A stretch of 64,000 bases of DNA, from contig NW_001799647.1 in NCBI RefSeq assembly GCF_000165425.1, positions 1 through 64,000 on the forward strand, in the 5' to 3' direction. The position numbers and the translations under genes were made by a program. Shown piece by piece: positions 11,802 through 23,721 of the stretch; the first letter of the stretch is position 1; each line of letters begins with the position of its first letter. This stretch comes from Paramecium tetraurelia. Its lineage: Eukaryota; Ciliophora; Oligohymenophorea; Peniculida; Parameciidae. The notes below the pieces were generated by a model. It had not been told where the DNA came from, made no database searches, and saw only the letters and a list, made by a program, of their open reading frames with translations.

Positions 11802-14611
11802 ATGGATGATGCATATTCAAGACAAGCCTCTACTCCACCGGATCGAAAGAGTACGTTGGAATCAATGCGAAATGAAAACATGAACTTTGTTGAGTAAATC
11901 TTAATTAGATAGTCTATAGCTCAAACGATGTGATTGTGGAGTATTACAAAAATCAGTAGATAAATTTATTATGGCTAGATAAGTGAGCGGATTGGACAGA
12001 TATTTTTTGGAGAATCGAATAGTGGCTCGATGAGGATAAAACATTACATACGAATACTCCATTGGTCCTAGAAGCCGATGATGGAATAGGAAAGAAAACG
12101 CTCTTGGTAAAATGGATGGAATACCATGCCAGGAATAAAAAAGGGGTAAGATTATAGTAAATAATAGCGATATCCTGATTTCATCATTCCTCATTTTGCT
12201 ACTTAGTCGGGCAAAAATAGCAATTATTATTATGCAATATATAGAATCCTAATCAAATTAAGAGAAGCATTGAATATTAAACAAAAAGTGGAGCTTTTGG
12301 AAGAGAAATTGAGACGTTACTTTTAATATTGGTTAGAAATATGTAGTAGACAATTAGAATAGCAGATTATCAATGGAGCAGAAACAATCTATGATAAAGT
12401 ATTTCTTCCTATTAATATAACAGGTTATTCTGGTGTTTGAGGGCATTGACAACTTTAGAGAAATCCTGGATATGCATAGAGAAGCCAACGTCAATTTTTG
12501 GTTGCCAAAATACTTTCCAACTAATATCAAAGTAATTGTAACTGCTGAAAGACAATCCTCTTCGATGAGATTACTTAAACCAGATTGCCAAGTGATTCCT
12601 ATTGTGTCTGATAAAGCATACATGAAATAGATGGTTAATAATCATTTGGGGAAGAATTTATTTATTTAAGTAGTCAAATTTTATATATTTAGGAATTTGA
12701 TCATATTTTAGATATATTCATACAACTCAATTACAAAGTTAGAAATTAACCTCTCTTTGTAAGATCCTACTTTTCTGTATTTGTGCCCTACCCAACAGAT
12801 GGAGTAGTCGAAGAAAATGAAATAGATATTTCATTCATTCAAAAAATCCTTAACTCTCTAACTCTTGATCACTTTAAGAAGATGAAAGTTGTTGAGGACT
12901 TATTTCAATTCTAATTAGAAATATTCTCAAAAGCAGAATTGCTTGATAAAGAAAAATTCAAAAATGTCCTTCTTGTCTTAGCCTTAACCTAAAAAGGATT
13001 GACATATCAAGAAATAGAATCAGTTTGTGATATCACATAGTAGGAATGGAAACGATTTCTTGTTTTCTTTAAGGTTTATATAATGAAACATAGGGATTTA
13101 TGGTTAATACATAATGAAATATTTAAAAAAGTGGTTATCAATCAATATTATACAGATGTACATAGTATTTTGGAGCTTCATGATAAAATTGCTGCATCGA
13201 TTGATAAGATCACTCCAAACTCAATTAGAAAACTGGAGGAATAAAACATTTCAATTATTTAGTGCAAAGAATTACTTCGCCCTAAAAGAAGTTATAAGTA
13301 TAATCGAAAACTTCTTACTCTTGTTTAATCCTTCTAATAAATATGATTTGTGTAGATATTGGCAATCTTTGGAGGAAAATGGATTTGTACCCAGTCTTAG
13401 AGTATAATAAAGCTGTTGAAGGTTTTCAAATCCACTATCATCCAAATGCAGAGGATATGTTTAGAATCATTATTCAGATCTCTAGATTTCTAAAGGAATT
13501 CGGAGATTTCGAAACCAAAAATACACCTGTCTTTAGACATCCTCCTATTATTGGGATGCTCAATGATCTCTATGATATAGGATTGCTGTATGAAATACTA
13601 AAATTGGATCTCTATTATGATAAAGCTCCAGAATTGAAGCAGTTTGACCCAGCCAAACATTTAAAGCGTGTAGCTAAACCATTAACAGCTCCAGTATTAT
13701 CGAAGCAGGAATCCTTAAATGTTGAAATAGCCTAAAACAGAGCGGAAATCAGAACTCACTATTTGAAGCAACTAAGTAAGCCAGCTGAACCTACCGACAA
13801 TGAAGAGGAATAGCCTTAATCTGTCGATTAATTGGCTGAAGAAATTGATTAGAAATTAAGAAAAACTCTGTAATCCAAAGAAGAAAACTTATCAGAAGAT
13901 TTGCTATAATCAAGTGAAAGGGAATCAACAGATTACTATTATAAGAGATGGATTTGGATTCAGTTTCCCTGGGCATGTATGAGTATCAGTAAAAGGTGTG
14001 ATTATTCAACTGTGATTAAGCAATGCTTTTCATCTGCGACAGATTACATGAGTGTAGAGGACGAAAATGCTTTTACTGAATCAGCTCTAAAAATAGCACT
14101 AGAAGCAAAAAGAAAGAAAAAGGAAATGTATGAACAAAAACACCATGAAGAATTAAGATTGCAAATTATCCCATAAATTTCAGTTTTGTAATAGAAGAAT
14201 ATGGATGAAGTTATGAGAAAATAAAAAAGAGAATAATTAGAGTTAAGTTCAATATCAAGTGCCAGATTTGATAGATCCACTATTTCTGTCTTGCCTCCAT
14301 TATCAACCAGAAGTTCATAAGCCAAGAAAATTAGTTCTCCAGAAAATTTTTATCCTCACCTCATGTTCATTACATCTGACTTTACAGATTCTAATCATCT
14401 AAATGAAGAATCAAAAACAATAAAACTAACTTAGAGTAGTGTGCCTAATGATGGCAAATAAACCATGCAATTACTTGATGATATGAAATCTAAAAAGGAA
14501 AGAATCAAATAGTTTTCAACTTCCTCCGTTCAACATTTATCTTATAAAGTTACTGAAATCTTTCCAATTATCAAAGGTTCCATCCAAAATCATTCCAATT
14601 CCAACAATTGA
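11802..14611 (+). CDS. Nephrocystin-3-like STAND P-loop NTPase
   Basis: About 895 aa as reconstructed. It starts MDDAYSRQAS. A P-loop ADDGIGKKTLLVKW is followed about 120 residues later by a Walker-B-like KVILVFEGIDNF. This layout resembles the STAND/NACHT-type NTPase module of nephrocystin-3 relatives, which are ciliary scaffold proteins. The second half has helical segments and a polar, Ser-rich tail. Introns: 11894-11919 (26), 11956-11978 (23), 12146-12167 (22), 12399-12423 (25, CAG end), 12670-12692 (23). Three single-base insertions must be assumed, near 12028, 13243-13246 and 13384-13388; with them the total length is a multiple of three. A frame with one in-frame TGA at 11984-11986 is the alternative near the start. 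The family call is moderate; the P-loop is clear. Confidence 0.7.
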
Positions 14612-14638
14612 ATGTTTTAAATAGTTAACTGAGAATGA

Positions 14639-15748
14639 ATGAAAGGAAAATTGGATTAGATTAGTTATGAGAACCTACAATTGGCCAAGACTTATAAACT
14701 CTTAAAGATTATGGATTTTAATAAAGGATACTTGGTAAGAGAAATGAATAGTTTGGATGGATTGAAATAGGCACATGAAGTGTTAAAGAAATAAACTGAT
14801 ATCGCTGAGAAAGACCTAAAAAGAAGTTATAAAATGAAAACAAGAGTGAAGAAGATCCTTAAAATTTGCAGAGATAATAAATAATAAAATGAAGAGTATA
14901 TTAGAAATCTTAATTACTTAACTAGAAACTTCATTAAGTTAATTAAATTCGAAGAATAGGAAATTAAAAAAAGTTAGCTTAATATAAAATTTGCTAAAAG
15001 ATAATTTGATGAATTTTTAAAGGTTTATAGAGAAAAAAGAAATCATTAAAGGAACTTAATTTTTTAGATTAAAGATAGCTTATAATAAAAAAAATACCTA
15101 GACAAATTGTTCTAAGATGGAGATAAAAAGATTGCTGATTCAGCTAATGCATCGATCAAAAAATTAAGAAAGAAGTTAGCAAAAAAAGAGGATGACTCTA
15201 AAAATAAAAAGAATAAAGAGGCGTAAGAAAAAGAAGAAAAGCATCTCAGTGAAAAATTATAATTGTTAACTGCTTCATATGATAAGATCAAAGGAGGGGT
15301 GTTTGATATTAAGATAGAAAATTATAATTAAACTAATCAATTCATAGATTTCATGGCTTAAAAAGATAGAAAAAGTGAATATGAGATTAAACTATCGGAA
15401 AGAATGCAGAAATATACTGAAGTCAAAGAGCAAGAAAAAAAATTAAATGAACAATTAAATACTTATTAGAATGCCTATTTATCTCTAAATATTCCATAAC
15501 AATAGGAAACAAAAACTGAAGGTAATAATGTTACATAATAAAATATTTTAGATCCAAATAATGATAAGATTCAATCAACAAATTTATAAAAGCAAGAATA
15601 ATATCTGAAGAAGTTAATGCTATTATAAGCGAAGTTAGCCAGTTCATTAGAACAGATTAACGATAAGTGTAAAATTAAAAAAGATGATTCTGTATAATAC
15701 TTGTATAATTTTAGATAATTGAAGAATTAAAGAAGAGACAGTAATTGA
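14639..15748 (+). CDS. Lys/Glu/Gln-rich coiled-coil protein
   Basis: 369 aa without introns, from ATG at 14639 to TGA at 15746-15748. Almost the whole protein is predicted coiled coil, rich in K, E, Q and N, with a highly charged stretch around residues 185-205. There is no catalytic motif. It starts only 28 bp after the stop of the NTPase gene and is in the same frame, so it could be the C-terminal part of that protein if the TGA codons between (14609, 14629, 14636) are errors. I treat it as separate. A coiled-coil structural role is a guess. Confidence 0.7.
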
Positions 15749-16910
15749 TAATTAAAAATGAGGGGGAAGCATCTTACAACAATCTTATAAAGGAGAAATA
15801 TGATATTGACTCCTTATTAAAGAAAAGTGCACCCTTTTATTTTCCTAAAAGGTATACAGTTCATGGTAGTAGGTAACCGAGCGAGGAATGAAAATTATAA
15901 TTTTAAATAACATAAATATAATTTCCTTCTAAGTAATAGGTTGATTCATCATTTACAGAGATTTTTCTTTCATTATAGTTGTTTTATGAATCATTTCTCT
16001 CAATTTTGATAAAATATCTCATGTTTTTCTGAAGACATAATTCAATGATAATTATATCAAAATTAAGAGATTTTTGATTTTATAATTATTTCATGGTTTT
16101 AGTTTTAAGTATATACACATACATCTTAAGAAATTGGTAGCCAATCAAATATTTCAGATAAGATAAGGTATCCTAAACAAAACCCCTTATAAGATAGGAA
16201 GCTATGCTAGCAAACAAGAAAATAGCCAAAATTAACCGCGAAATCTATTTACTAATTACAATCTATCAACAATGTTTATATTTGAGAATATCTAATTGAA
16301 TCCTTATAAAATATAATGAAATATTTTAAGAAGTAATAGAGAAGGATTTTTCAATTCTTGAAATCTGTTATTAAATAAATAAAAATTTTGATGTTCTTTT
16401 TCGATTATTCTATCTTTTTAATAACAAATTACGCAAAGCAAAACTATGAAATGTAATTAACTGATAAAACACTATTTATTTTAATATATTATAATACATA
16501 ACCTCCCCAGTTAGAATATTTATATTATTCTATTTACAAATGAATTAGAAAATAATGAGAATATAAGAGCGTAGATTCTGAATACGTTGACTAACTTACA
16601 TATTAAGGGAGTGCTTAGTGGGACATTTAGGTTATTGATGACATTTTCTTTCTTTTTTCCATTATACAATATGCAAATTATTCTAATTATGACTATAGGA
16701 TTCATCCAATCACTTATTTATGCGGAGGTGGTCATTGTTTAGTAATATATTTCTTTGATTTATAAAATTTTATTCATTTCTATTCAAATATTATCAAATC
16801 AAAGCATCCCTATGAACTTTTAATTTAAATTTTTGCTCGATCTTCTTTCTGTTATTGGTTTGAGAGGGCTTTAGAGGCATGAAGCTGATCTCAAATCGAT
16901 TATAACAGTT
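15749..16910. other. Intergenic with a weak protein-like fragment
   Basis: Mostly AT-rich with frequent TGA. Around 15758-16012 a plus-strand frame starting ATGAGGGGG stays open for about 85 codons and contains a segment around NFLLSNRLIHHLQRF that faintly recalls the N-terminal QF region of P4-type ATPases. The match is weak and nothing downstream continues it, so it is at best a relic. Nothing else is seen up to 16910. Confidence 0.3.
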
Positions 16911-17213
16911 TCAGAAATTGACGTCGATTTCTAAAAACGATAGCTGACATATTGTTACCAATTCTTTGGTTTCCTTGAACTCGCGAGAGAGGATTAATTT
17001 CGATGTCGTCTTTTGATCGATTTATGTGATAGAGGGCATGGCTGAAGGGAAGTCGTCAAAGATGTCCATTTTATCCATATCTCCAATGATTGAAATTTTC
17101 ATTGGTTCCATACTCTATCCCTTATGAGGGTGAAAGATTATGGGCGCCTTTGCTAAGGGTTTTACTTCATTTGCCTTTAGAGTTACATTAATTCGATCCT
17201 AACAACATCCCAT
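16911..17213 (-). CDS. Small protein with MGCC N-terminus, likely lipid-anchored
   Basis: 100 aa without introns, from ATG at 17213 to TGA at 16911-16913. It begins MGCCQDRINV: Gly2 followed by two cysteines is the classic pattern for N-myristoylation plus palmitoylation, which would place it on a membrane such as the plasma or ciliary membrane. The rest is soluble, with an acidic DMDKMDIFDDFP segment and a Thr/Ser-rich middle. Gln is encoded by TAA or TAG in several places, as expected for a real Paramecium gene. No homologous family is recognised. Confidence 0.65.
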
Positions 17214-17791
17214 ATTATATTAAGTTAGGGAAATTGATTTAAATTAATATATCAAAACAATGTAAAAGTTTTTAGTGCAAAAGTATGAAAGATTCTTCAA
17301 ATTAATTAAAGATAATAAAGGAATTTAAATTCTTTTAGATTTTTAAAAACCTTATAATTCAATTAAAAGCGAAGATTGACAAACAATAATCATTTGTGTA
17401 TTAATTAATGACAGGATATAATGGAGAGTAAAAAAAGAATGTGCAATTTTGAGTAGATACAATCTAATATGAAATATTAAATAAATTGATTCTTAAAAAG
17501 GATTTGCATTTTTAATTTATTTTAATTATTTCCAATATTTCAATTCAAAAACAACCACAAACTTGATATATAAAGCATATTTTTGGTTATATATTTATAA
17601 TTAATTATCTGTGTAAATAATGTTGTATATACCTTGCAATTTGATTTGAGGGAGTGATAAGGAAAAACAAAATGATAGTGGAATCGAGAAGAAGTGCGGA
17701 AATCTAAGTGAATTTTGATCATTATTATAATCACAATAGTTCGTATTTGAATTAATAATACATATTTTTATTAAGTTTTCAAATCTTTAAA
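17214..17791. other. Intergenic, divergent promoters, nothing else seen
   Basis: AT-rich 578-bp gap between two divergently oriented genes (16911-17213 minus, 17792 plus). It should hold both promoters, but no specific element can be named. The open frames here contain no recognisable protein. Confidence 0.4.
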
Positions 17792-18714
17792 ATGAGCACC
17801 AATATGTTTAATGTCCTCAACATTTCAGATGATGAGGATTCTAAAACTCAATAGGCACAATAAAAAACCCAATAGCAACAGGCAAAGAAGAGTAAGGTCA
17901 TTCTTTCATCATTAATTAGATAAGTAAAAGCGTGAATAGGAATAAGTGATTCCTGTCGAATTAGTTAAGAAAGAAAGCACTTAACATAAAAATCCAGCAC
18001 CAAAACAAAAGGGTTCTAACAGCTGATCCTCATCCAAAGGACAGACATTCTGGAACAGGAATTGGAAAGGAACTTCGTAAAGAAGGTGGTGGAAGAAGAA
18101 ATTGGGGAAATTATAAAGACGATTTAAAGTAGGAGAAATACCAAGGTGCAATTGAGGGAAAGGAGGCACAATAAGAATAAAATACAGAATAATAAGCTGA
18201 AGAATAATAGCCATAGGAAAATGTACCATAACCACCAGCAGAGAAGACATTAGCAGATTATTATCAAGCAAGAGGAGCGGTAAAGAATGAATAATAATAA
18301 ATATATAGAATGTTGAGGATATACTCAAAAAGTAGGAATAGAAACCATAGCCAGTAGTAAAGATTGATGAGGAGGCATTGAAGAAGGAGAAATTACAGGT
18401 GATGAGAACAAGAGAAGATGAGAAGAGAGAGAAGGAATAGAAGGCAGCTAAAAAATCAAGTGGTTAGTAATAGGGATACAGAAGTGAAATGGAGTACAGA
18501 AGGATAATAATATTTTCGGATTTACAAATGATACAAAAAGAAATGACAGAAATGACAGAAATGATAGAAATGATAGAAATGACAGAAATGACAGAAATGA
18601 AAGGAAAGATCAGAATAACAAAGGATAAAAGAAATAAGTACTTATTAATTCTATAATTAGTAATAACCAAATAATGGAGTTCAATTCGATGATAAGGATT
18701 TCCCATCATTATGA
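17792..18714 (+). CDS. SERBP1/HABP4 (Stm1-like) RNA- and ribosome-binding protein
   Basis: About 280 aa. It begins MSTNMFNVLNISDDED, has the family core DRHSGTGIGKELRKEGGG with RRNWGNY, then KTLADYYQARGA, and ends GVQFDDKDFPSL, like SERBP1-type proteins. Animal SERBP1 and yeast Stm1 bind mRNA and occupy dormant ribosomes; a similar role is inferred. Introns: 17892-17919 (28), 18280-18308 (29), 18638-18660 (23). A run of RND tripeptides precedes the C-terminus. Two compensating single-base errors are needed, an extra A near 18007-18010 and a missing A near 18500. With them every domain is in one frame and the coding length is a multiple of three. Confidence 0.88.
18542..18604 (+). repeat. Tandem 9-bp repeat coding Asn-Asp-Arg units
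   Basis: Seven head-to-tail copies of a 9-bp unit (consensus AATGACAGA, with T/C and last-copy variants) inside the SERBP1-like gene. In the coding frame each unit reads Asn-Asp-Arg, giving a charged low-complexity stretch like the RG/RD-rich tails of RNA-binding proteins. Units differ mainly at synonymous positions. Confidence 0.9.
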
Positions 18715-18782
18715 AGTGATCATTCCAAACACATAAAAAAGTGAGAAATTTGGTATATATAGTACATATATCAATTATAATT

Positions 18783-19421
18783 TCACTCTCTCTTCATTAG
18801 TGATTAGACTTCACTTAATTTATTAGAGACAGGCAATCTAAGGTTCATTTCTGACTTACTGTGTCTAATAACTTCTTGTCTCGCAGTATTTTATGTTGAT
18901 CTGAAAATATCATCCATTTTTGAATTAAAGCTCCTCACAGTTTATGGTCTCATTGGTTGGACATACTTAGAGACTTAATTAAACATTGGTCCGATCTCAA
19001 TATTCCGCTTTCTTTTGTTGTCTCTAGAACTTTAACTCGTTTTTCTCATCTTGTAGAATGCACTGCTTTTAACTTTAGTAGCTGAAGCTCCTCTTGAAAT
19101 AAACATGGAGACTGGAAATTGAATTTATCTGGATGTGGTGGTTGTTGCATCTTCCACTTAGGCATCAGTTTTCTACTTTGAGATGTGAGTTGGAATGTGA
19201 CTGTATTGTTGTAGTTTTTCTGAATCTTACTCCTCATATTAGTCATCTTCTTTCTTTCTATGTATTCTTTGTAAGTAATCAATAACATTTATAAATGGTG
19301 TTTCAATATTACGTGGTGAACGTAATTGTCGGATCTAATTTAGGATGTGCATTGAGAATTTCTTGCCTGTCAATTTGGATTTGAGTTATCGATGTTTACA
19401 ATTTTGACAAAGATCTGACAT
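18783..19421 (-). CDS. Uncharacterised basic protein, 212 aa
   Basis: An uninterrupted frame of 213 codons from ATG at 19421 to TGA at 18783-18785, with several TAA/TAG Gln codons and no intron. It starts MSDLCQNCKHRQLKSK (a CxxC pair near the start) and is rich in R, K, S and T throughout, with a polar middle (EDATTTTSRQIQF). There is no membrane segment and no family I recognise. It lies tail-to-tail with the SERBP1-like gene (68 bp apart) and 30 bp from the end of VPS15. Confidence 0.75.
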
Positions 19422-19451
19422 AAATATGTAATTATATTATTAAAATTAAAT

Positions 19452-22400
19452 TCACTTCCATATCTTGATGGTATTATCCTTACTAGCAGTAAGAAGATAA
19501 CTATTCTCACTATCCAAATAGATCATGTCAGTTATGCTATCTTGATGTTCTATGAAATGTGAAATATTGGGAGCATTCCGAATTTCATGATCCTCAATGA
19601 TTAGGACATCGCCTTTCATGTATTGTTTGTATTTCCGATTTGAGTTGTAGGGCGAGCAAATCACATTAGTTTGGAATTCCTTTATTATTGAAATTATTAT
19701 ACTAATTCAGAATTATTAACATCGCTATTCAAAGTCCAACTTTAAACACTTCTGTCCTTAGAAGCTGTGATTATGGTATTCTCTAGTTTCTGGTTATATC
19801 CTCTGCCACTCAAACACAGCATCGAAGTTACATTGGTTGTGTCTTGGAATGAGCAATCTAAATAGTTCTTCCACATATTCTACAGCAATTGCTCCTTCAC
19901 AAAAAGTGAGGAGAAATTCAAATTGAATTTTTGGATTGTTTAATCATTCGATTGAGTGTAGGTTGCTATTCTGTTTACTTCATTTACAATCTATTCAACA
20001 TTTAGAACTGACTTCAGTTTTGGCATTTCCATTTACACATTCTTATTCTGAGAGCAATGTAAAAATAAGGACGGATTTATTGAGTTTCTATTCATTTTTA
20101 TATCAAAGAAAGCAACCTCATTATGCAGAGATTGATAACCGATCCCAACCAATTTATCACTATTCGAATTTATACCTTCTAGTAATGAATTGCGATTCAT
20201 CTCACACATATTGAAGATGGGCAATGGCTAATCATTCTTCGATACTAATTGATAGATATTCATAAGCATCATGCATCTATTGTCATATAATATTAAATAA
20301 CCATTAAGAGTACTTAACAAAGTCTTGTAATTGTCATGAATTAAACTAGTTGCTAAACCGCATTTTTTATTCACACCTAAGTATTATGAACTTCTAGATC
20401 TGATATCCTCAAGAACCAAAGATCCTTTCTCAGTGACATAACAGAAGGCATTGTCATAGTCTACTATTCTCCTTATTCCTGAATCTGCTTAGGGGAAGGT
20501 AGTCACTCTCAAATCAGCCCTGTATTAACTAACTTAGCCAGAGTTTGTACCCACAATGAAACTCTCTGTGCCCTCTAGAAAACGTAGAGCAGTTACCTTC
20601 TCAATTTGCCTTTGCTCGTTCTTAATGGGGATTTATAGTATACTCCCACTAGTAAAGTCTTCTTAAATCTTATTCATGTCAAAAAATCTAATTGTGCCAT
20701 CATGAGAACCAGAGATAAATCTTCTTTGATCACTATGTTTCTGCAATGAAGTCACAATATCATCGTGTTCTGAAATAGTGGTAACTAATTGATTTCTTAT
20801 CTTGAATTGTCTTACTATCTTGGGCTGGATACTCCTTTAAAATTTAAGCTCAGGCTTATGCAATTGATATGATTTCTATATAAATGAATTAAAGATGATG
20901 TGAAAATTAAGATAATTAATACACTAAGTGCTGGATTTGAAGGATTGTTACACAAGGTGTTTCTTTTTGAAATTTTCGTATTGTTCAAATTTTTTCAAAT
21001 ATATTCCAAAGTTACCATTGCTGAAATTAGACTGATCTTCCAAAGCTCTTTCATTGGCAATAAAGTCTTGGAAAATATGAAAAGATCCTTATTTTAACAA
21101 TTTGATCCTGCATGCTGCATCAAAAAATTCATCAAACCTTCGCTTAATCATTGTTATTGGTAAAACCTATTTATTATTCTATTTTTAAGCTGATATCTCT
21201 TGATTTGGCTTTGATTTCAAGATGTATTCTTGTTAGTAATTGTTATAGTTGTACTATTCCCTTTCACTCGAAGGCTAGAAGTTACTAAACTCTTGATTCT
21301 TGCTCATAAATAGTGATTAACTTGCAGGCTTCTACACTAAGAAAGAAAACACCTCCTCGTTCAAATGGGGCACATCTTATTTCAAATATTTCTTTATATA
21401 AGGGAGCAAATGTAAATAATTCTCCAGACTGTTGAAGTTTCTCAATTAAATGATTATAAATTTTTAGGCTTCCTCCCTTACCCATCGATTATGATGCAAA
21501 ACCAAAGGAGATATTTCTTTTATGAACTATTTGATCTTATCTAATTCCAATAGTTAATTTTCCGAAGCCTTTGTTATTATTCTTAGAGTCCGAAAGAGGG
21601 CTAGTTCATGTCTTGTATTCAATTACAAACAGGTCAATAGAGTCTTCTTCATATCAGTTTAGGCATAATATTGTAACAGATCAAATCCAACTTCCAATAG
21701 TGGAATTTTTAGATGTATTTTATTCAATTGAGCTATCAGAAGCTTCATGATTTCAATAGTCTAGAATTAATCGTAGTATTATAACACATTTTTAATATTC
21801 TATATCAATAGGATACATTATTCCTAATTCTCATCTTGTAATTTCTTCTATATTATTTGTATGAAGAGATTCTTCTCCTCAGCTCTATTGAATATGTGTA
21901 AGACTTCTGCTATGTCTCCAATCTTAAGGGCCAACATTGGATTCTAATTCATATCTTACATTCTGGTTTTAATTTGTTCCCAAATGTACAATTTGAAGAT
22001 GAGAGCTTCAGTTTAGCAATTATGAGGATAGTTCAATCTTTTCAAAAGGTCTAGCAGAATTGAAAATGCATAATACTGAGTCTAACCTTCATAATCTTCA
22101 CTGAATTAACCCAAATTAGGAATGATTAATTTATACATAGAGGAGTCATCAATAAATCCAAGCAGGTATTCCACTAGTTCTAAACCACAAAGTCTTGTTT
22201 GTAAGAATCTGCAATTCCTCATTGAATTAAATATCCAGAGTATAAAAATTATGTACTCATTTTGCCTCTAATTATTATTTGTCTTAACACTCTCCAATAA
22301 AGATTTCCGATCGAATTACTTTGATTTCCAGCATATCAATTCACTAACATTTGGAGATCCCCTCAGATTCCCTTTTGATTTGAGTTAGTCTTCTGAATTT

Positions 22401-23651
22401 TGATTGTTGTTCTAATCTTTAGCAATCAAGTTTTCACAATTCTCTATCTACCCTGCCAATATCTCACTACTTGGAGGAGTATTAAATTAGATTTTTGTGC
22501 GTTTGTTTGGACTTATGGATTCCACTTCTATTTCGTTAAATGCATCCAAGGGAACAAACTAGAGAGGGATTGGCATAACATAATTCCATTATTTGGATTG
22601 AGTCAATGATATAATCTACCTAAATAATTGAATTCTGATATCAGGATGCATAAATTCGCCTTTGAAATTGATTGCATAACATACCTTTTGAAGCAATTCA
22701 AATATTTCATCAGCACAAATTTGATCTTAAAATTGATTAAATGCTTATTCAGCTGTGAAACGCTTATTGGGATCTTTCTCGATTAGATTGCAAATCAGAT
22801 CTCCAACTAAATCTTCAACTGAAATGAGGGGTTCTTGATCTGGCTTCAGGTATTGCAGCAGTTAATTAAATGTGAATAGGTTCTCACCAGTATAGATTTC
22901 ATAAATGACACATCCGACTGAAAACATGTCCATCTTCTGTAGGTCATTGATTTATTGTTTGGTGAGATTGGGAATGTATTGGATATCTTGTGTCTCTGCA
23001 TATTTCTCTGGAGCCAATGTGCATTTTTGAATTGACGACTCATAGACATTCCTGATGATTTCCAATTTGTTGCTATAGTAGGGTTTATAAGAGGCGAAGT
23101 CTGTTAAGACAAGGTAATCCAAACTGGTGAGTAAAATGTTCGAAGAGCGTATGTGTCCATGATATAAGTTCTGTTGATGTAAGGTTTTTACAGCGCTCAA
23201 TAATTGCAAAGTGTAGAAATTCAACAAGCATTTGGGTAGCTTATAATTGGATTTGCAATCTCTCTTCTAGAGTCATGTGCAACATTTAACGAGAGACTGC
23301 CAAATAGTCTTTATTACACTCATTCTGCATTTCTTATGGAGAGGGTTTTTCTAATTTGCCAAAGTTGATTAATCCACGAAATGCCATTAGATTTGGATAA
23401 GGCTCAAGTTTTTCAATCAAATATTGAAAGTTTTAATAGTGGGTGTAAAGTTCAAAATGCGTCAATTGTTTGAGTATTAGGTGCACTTTGACAATTAAAT
23501 TCTAATGGTGCATTTTGTAATGCATGGTCTTAAATAATTTATTATCCGACAATCGCTTTTATCGGACTCCAATGTCCTACTCAGTGTTATGAGTCTCAAA
23601 AGATTTCATCTGATTGAGCCTACCTTTGTGATCAATCAAAGAGTTTCCCAT
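19452..23651 (-). CDS. VPS15: VPS15 / PIK3R4, regulatory kinase-like subunit of class III PI3-kinase
   Basis: About 1391 aa. It begins MGNSLIDHKG (myristoylation signal, as in other VPS15 proteins), then a kinase-like domain with LTDFASYKP (DFA in place of DFG, a VPS15 hallmark), TLAPEKYAE, and DMFSVGCVIYEI. Helical HEAT-like repeats follow, then a C-terminal WD40 region ending LLTASKDNTIKIWK. VPS15 anchors and activates the VPS34 lipid kinase in endosomal sorting and autophagy. The catalytic loop reads HGHIRSSN, lacking the usual catalytic Asp. One 23-nt intron with an AAG end lies near 19680-19705, and one extra A must be skipped before the catalytic loop (near 23262). With both, the length divides by three. 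Confidence 0.95.
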
Positions 23652-23721
23652 TTTTATATATATAAATAATCACTTATCATATTATAAAACAACATGCTAT
23701 ATAAATAACTACTCCATGTAA

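Noticed and set aside
15758-16012. P4-ATPase gene
   Set aside because: Only a faint likeness over about 25 residues, with no phosphorylation motif or membrane core following.
18464-18709. Minus-strand frame rich in Ile/Ser/Val repeats
   Set aside because: It is the reverse complement of the NDR-coding 9-bp repeat in the SERBP1-like gene, so it is a shadow frame.
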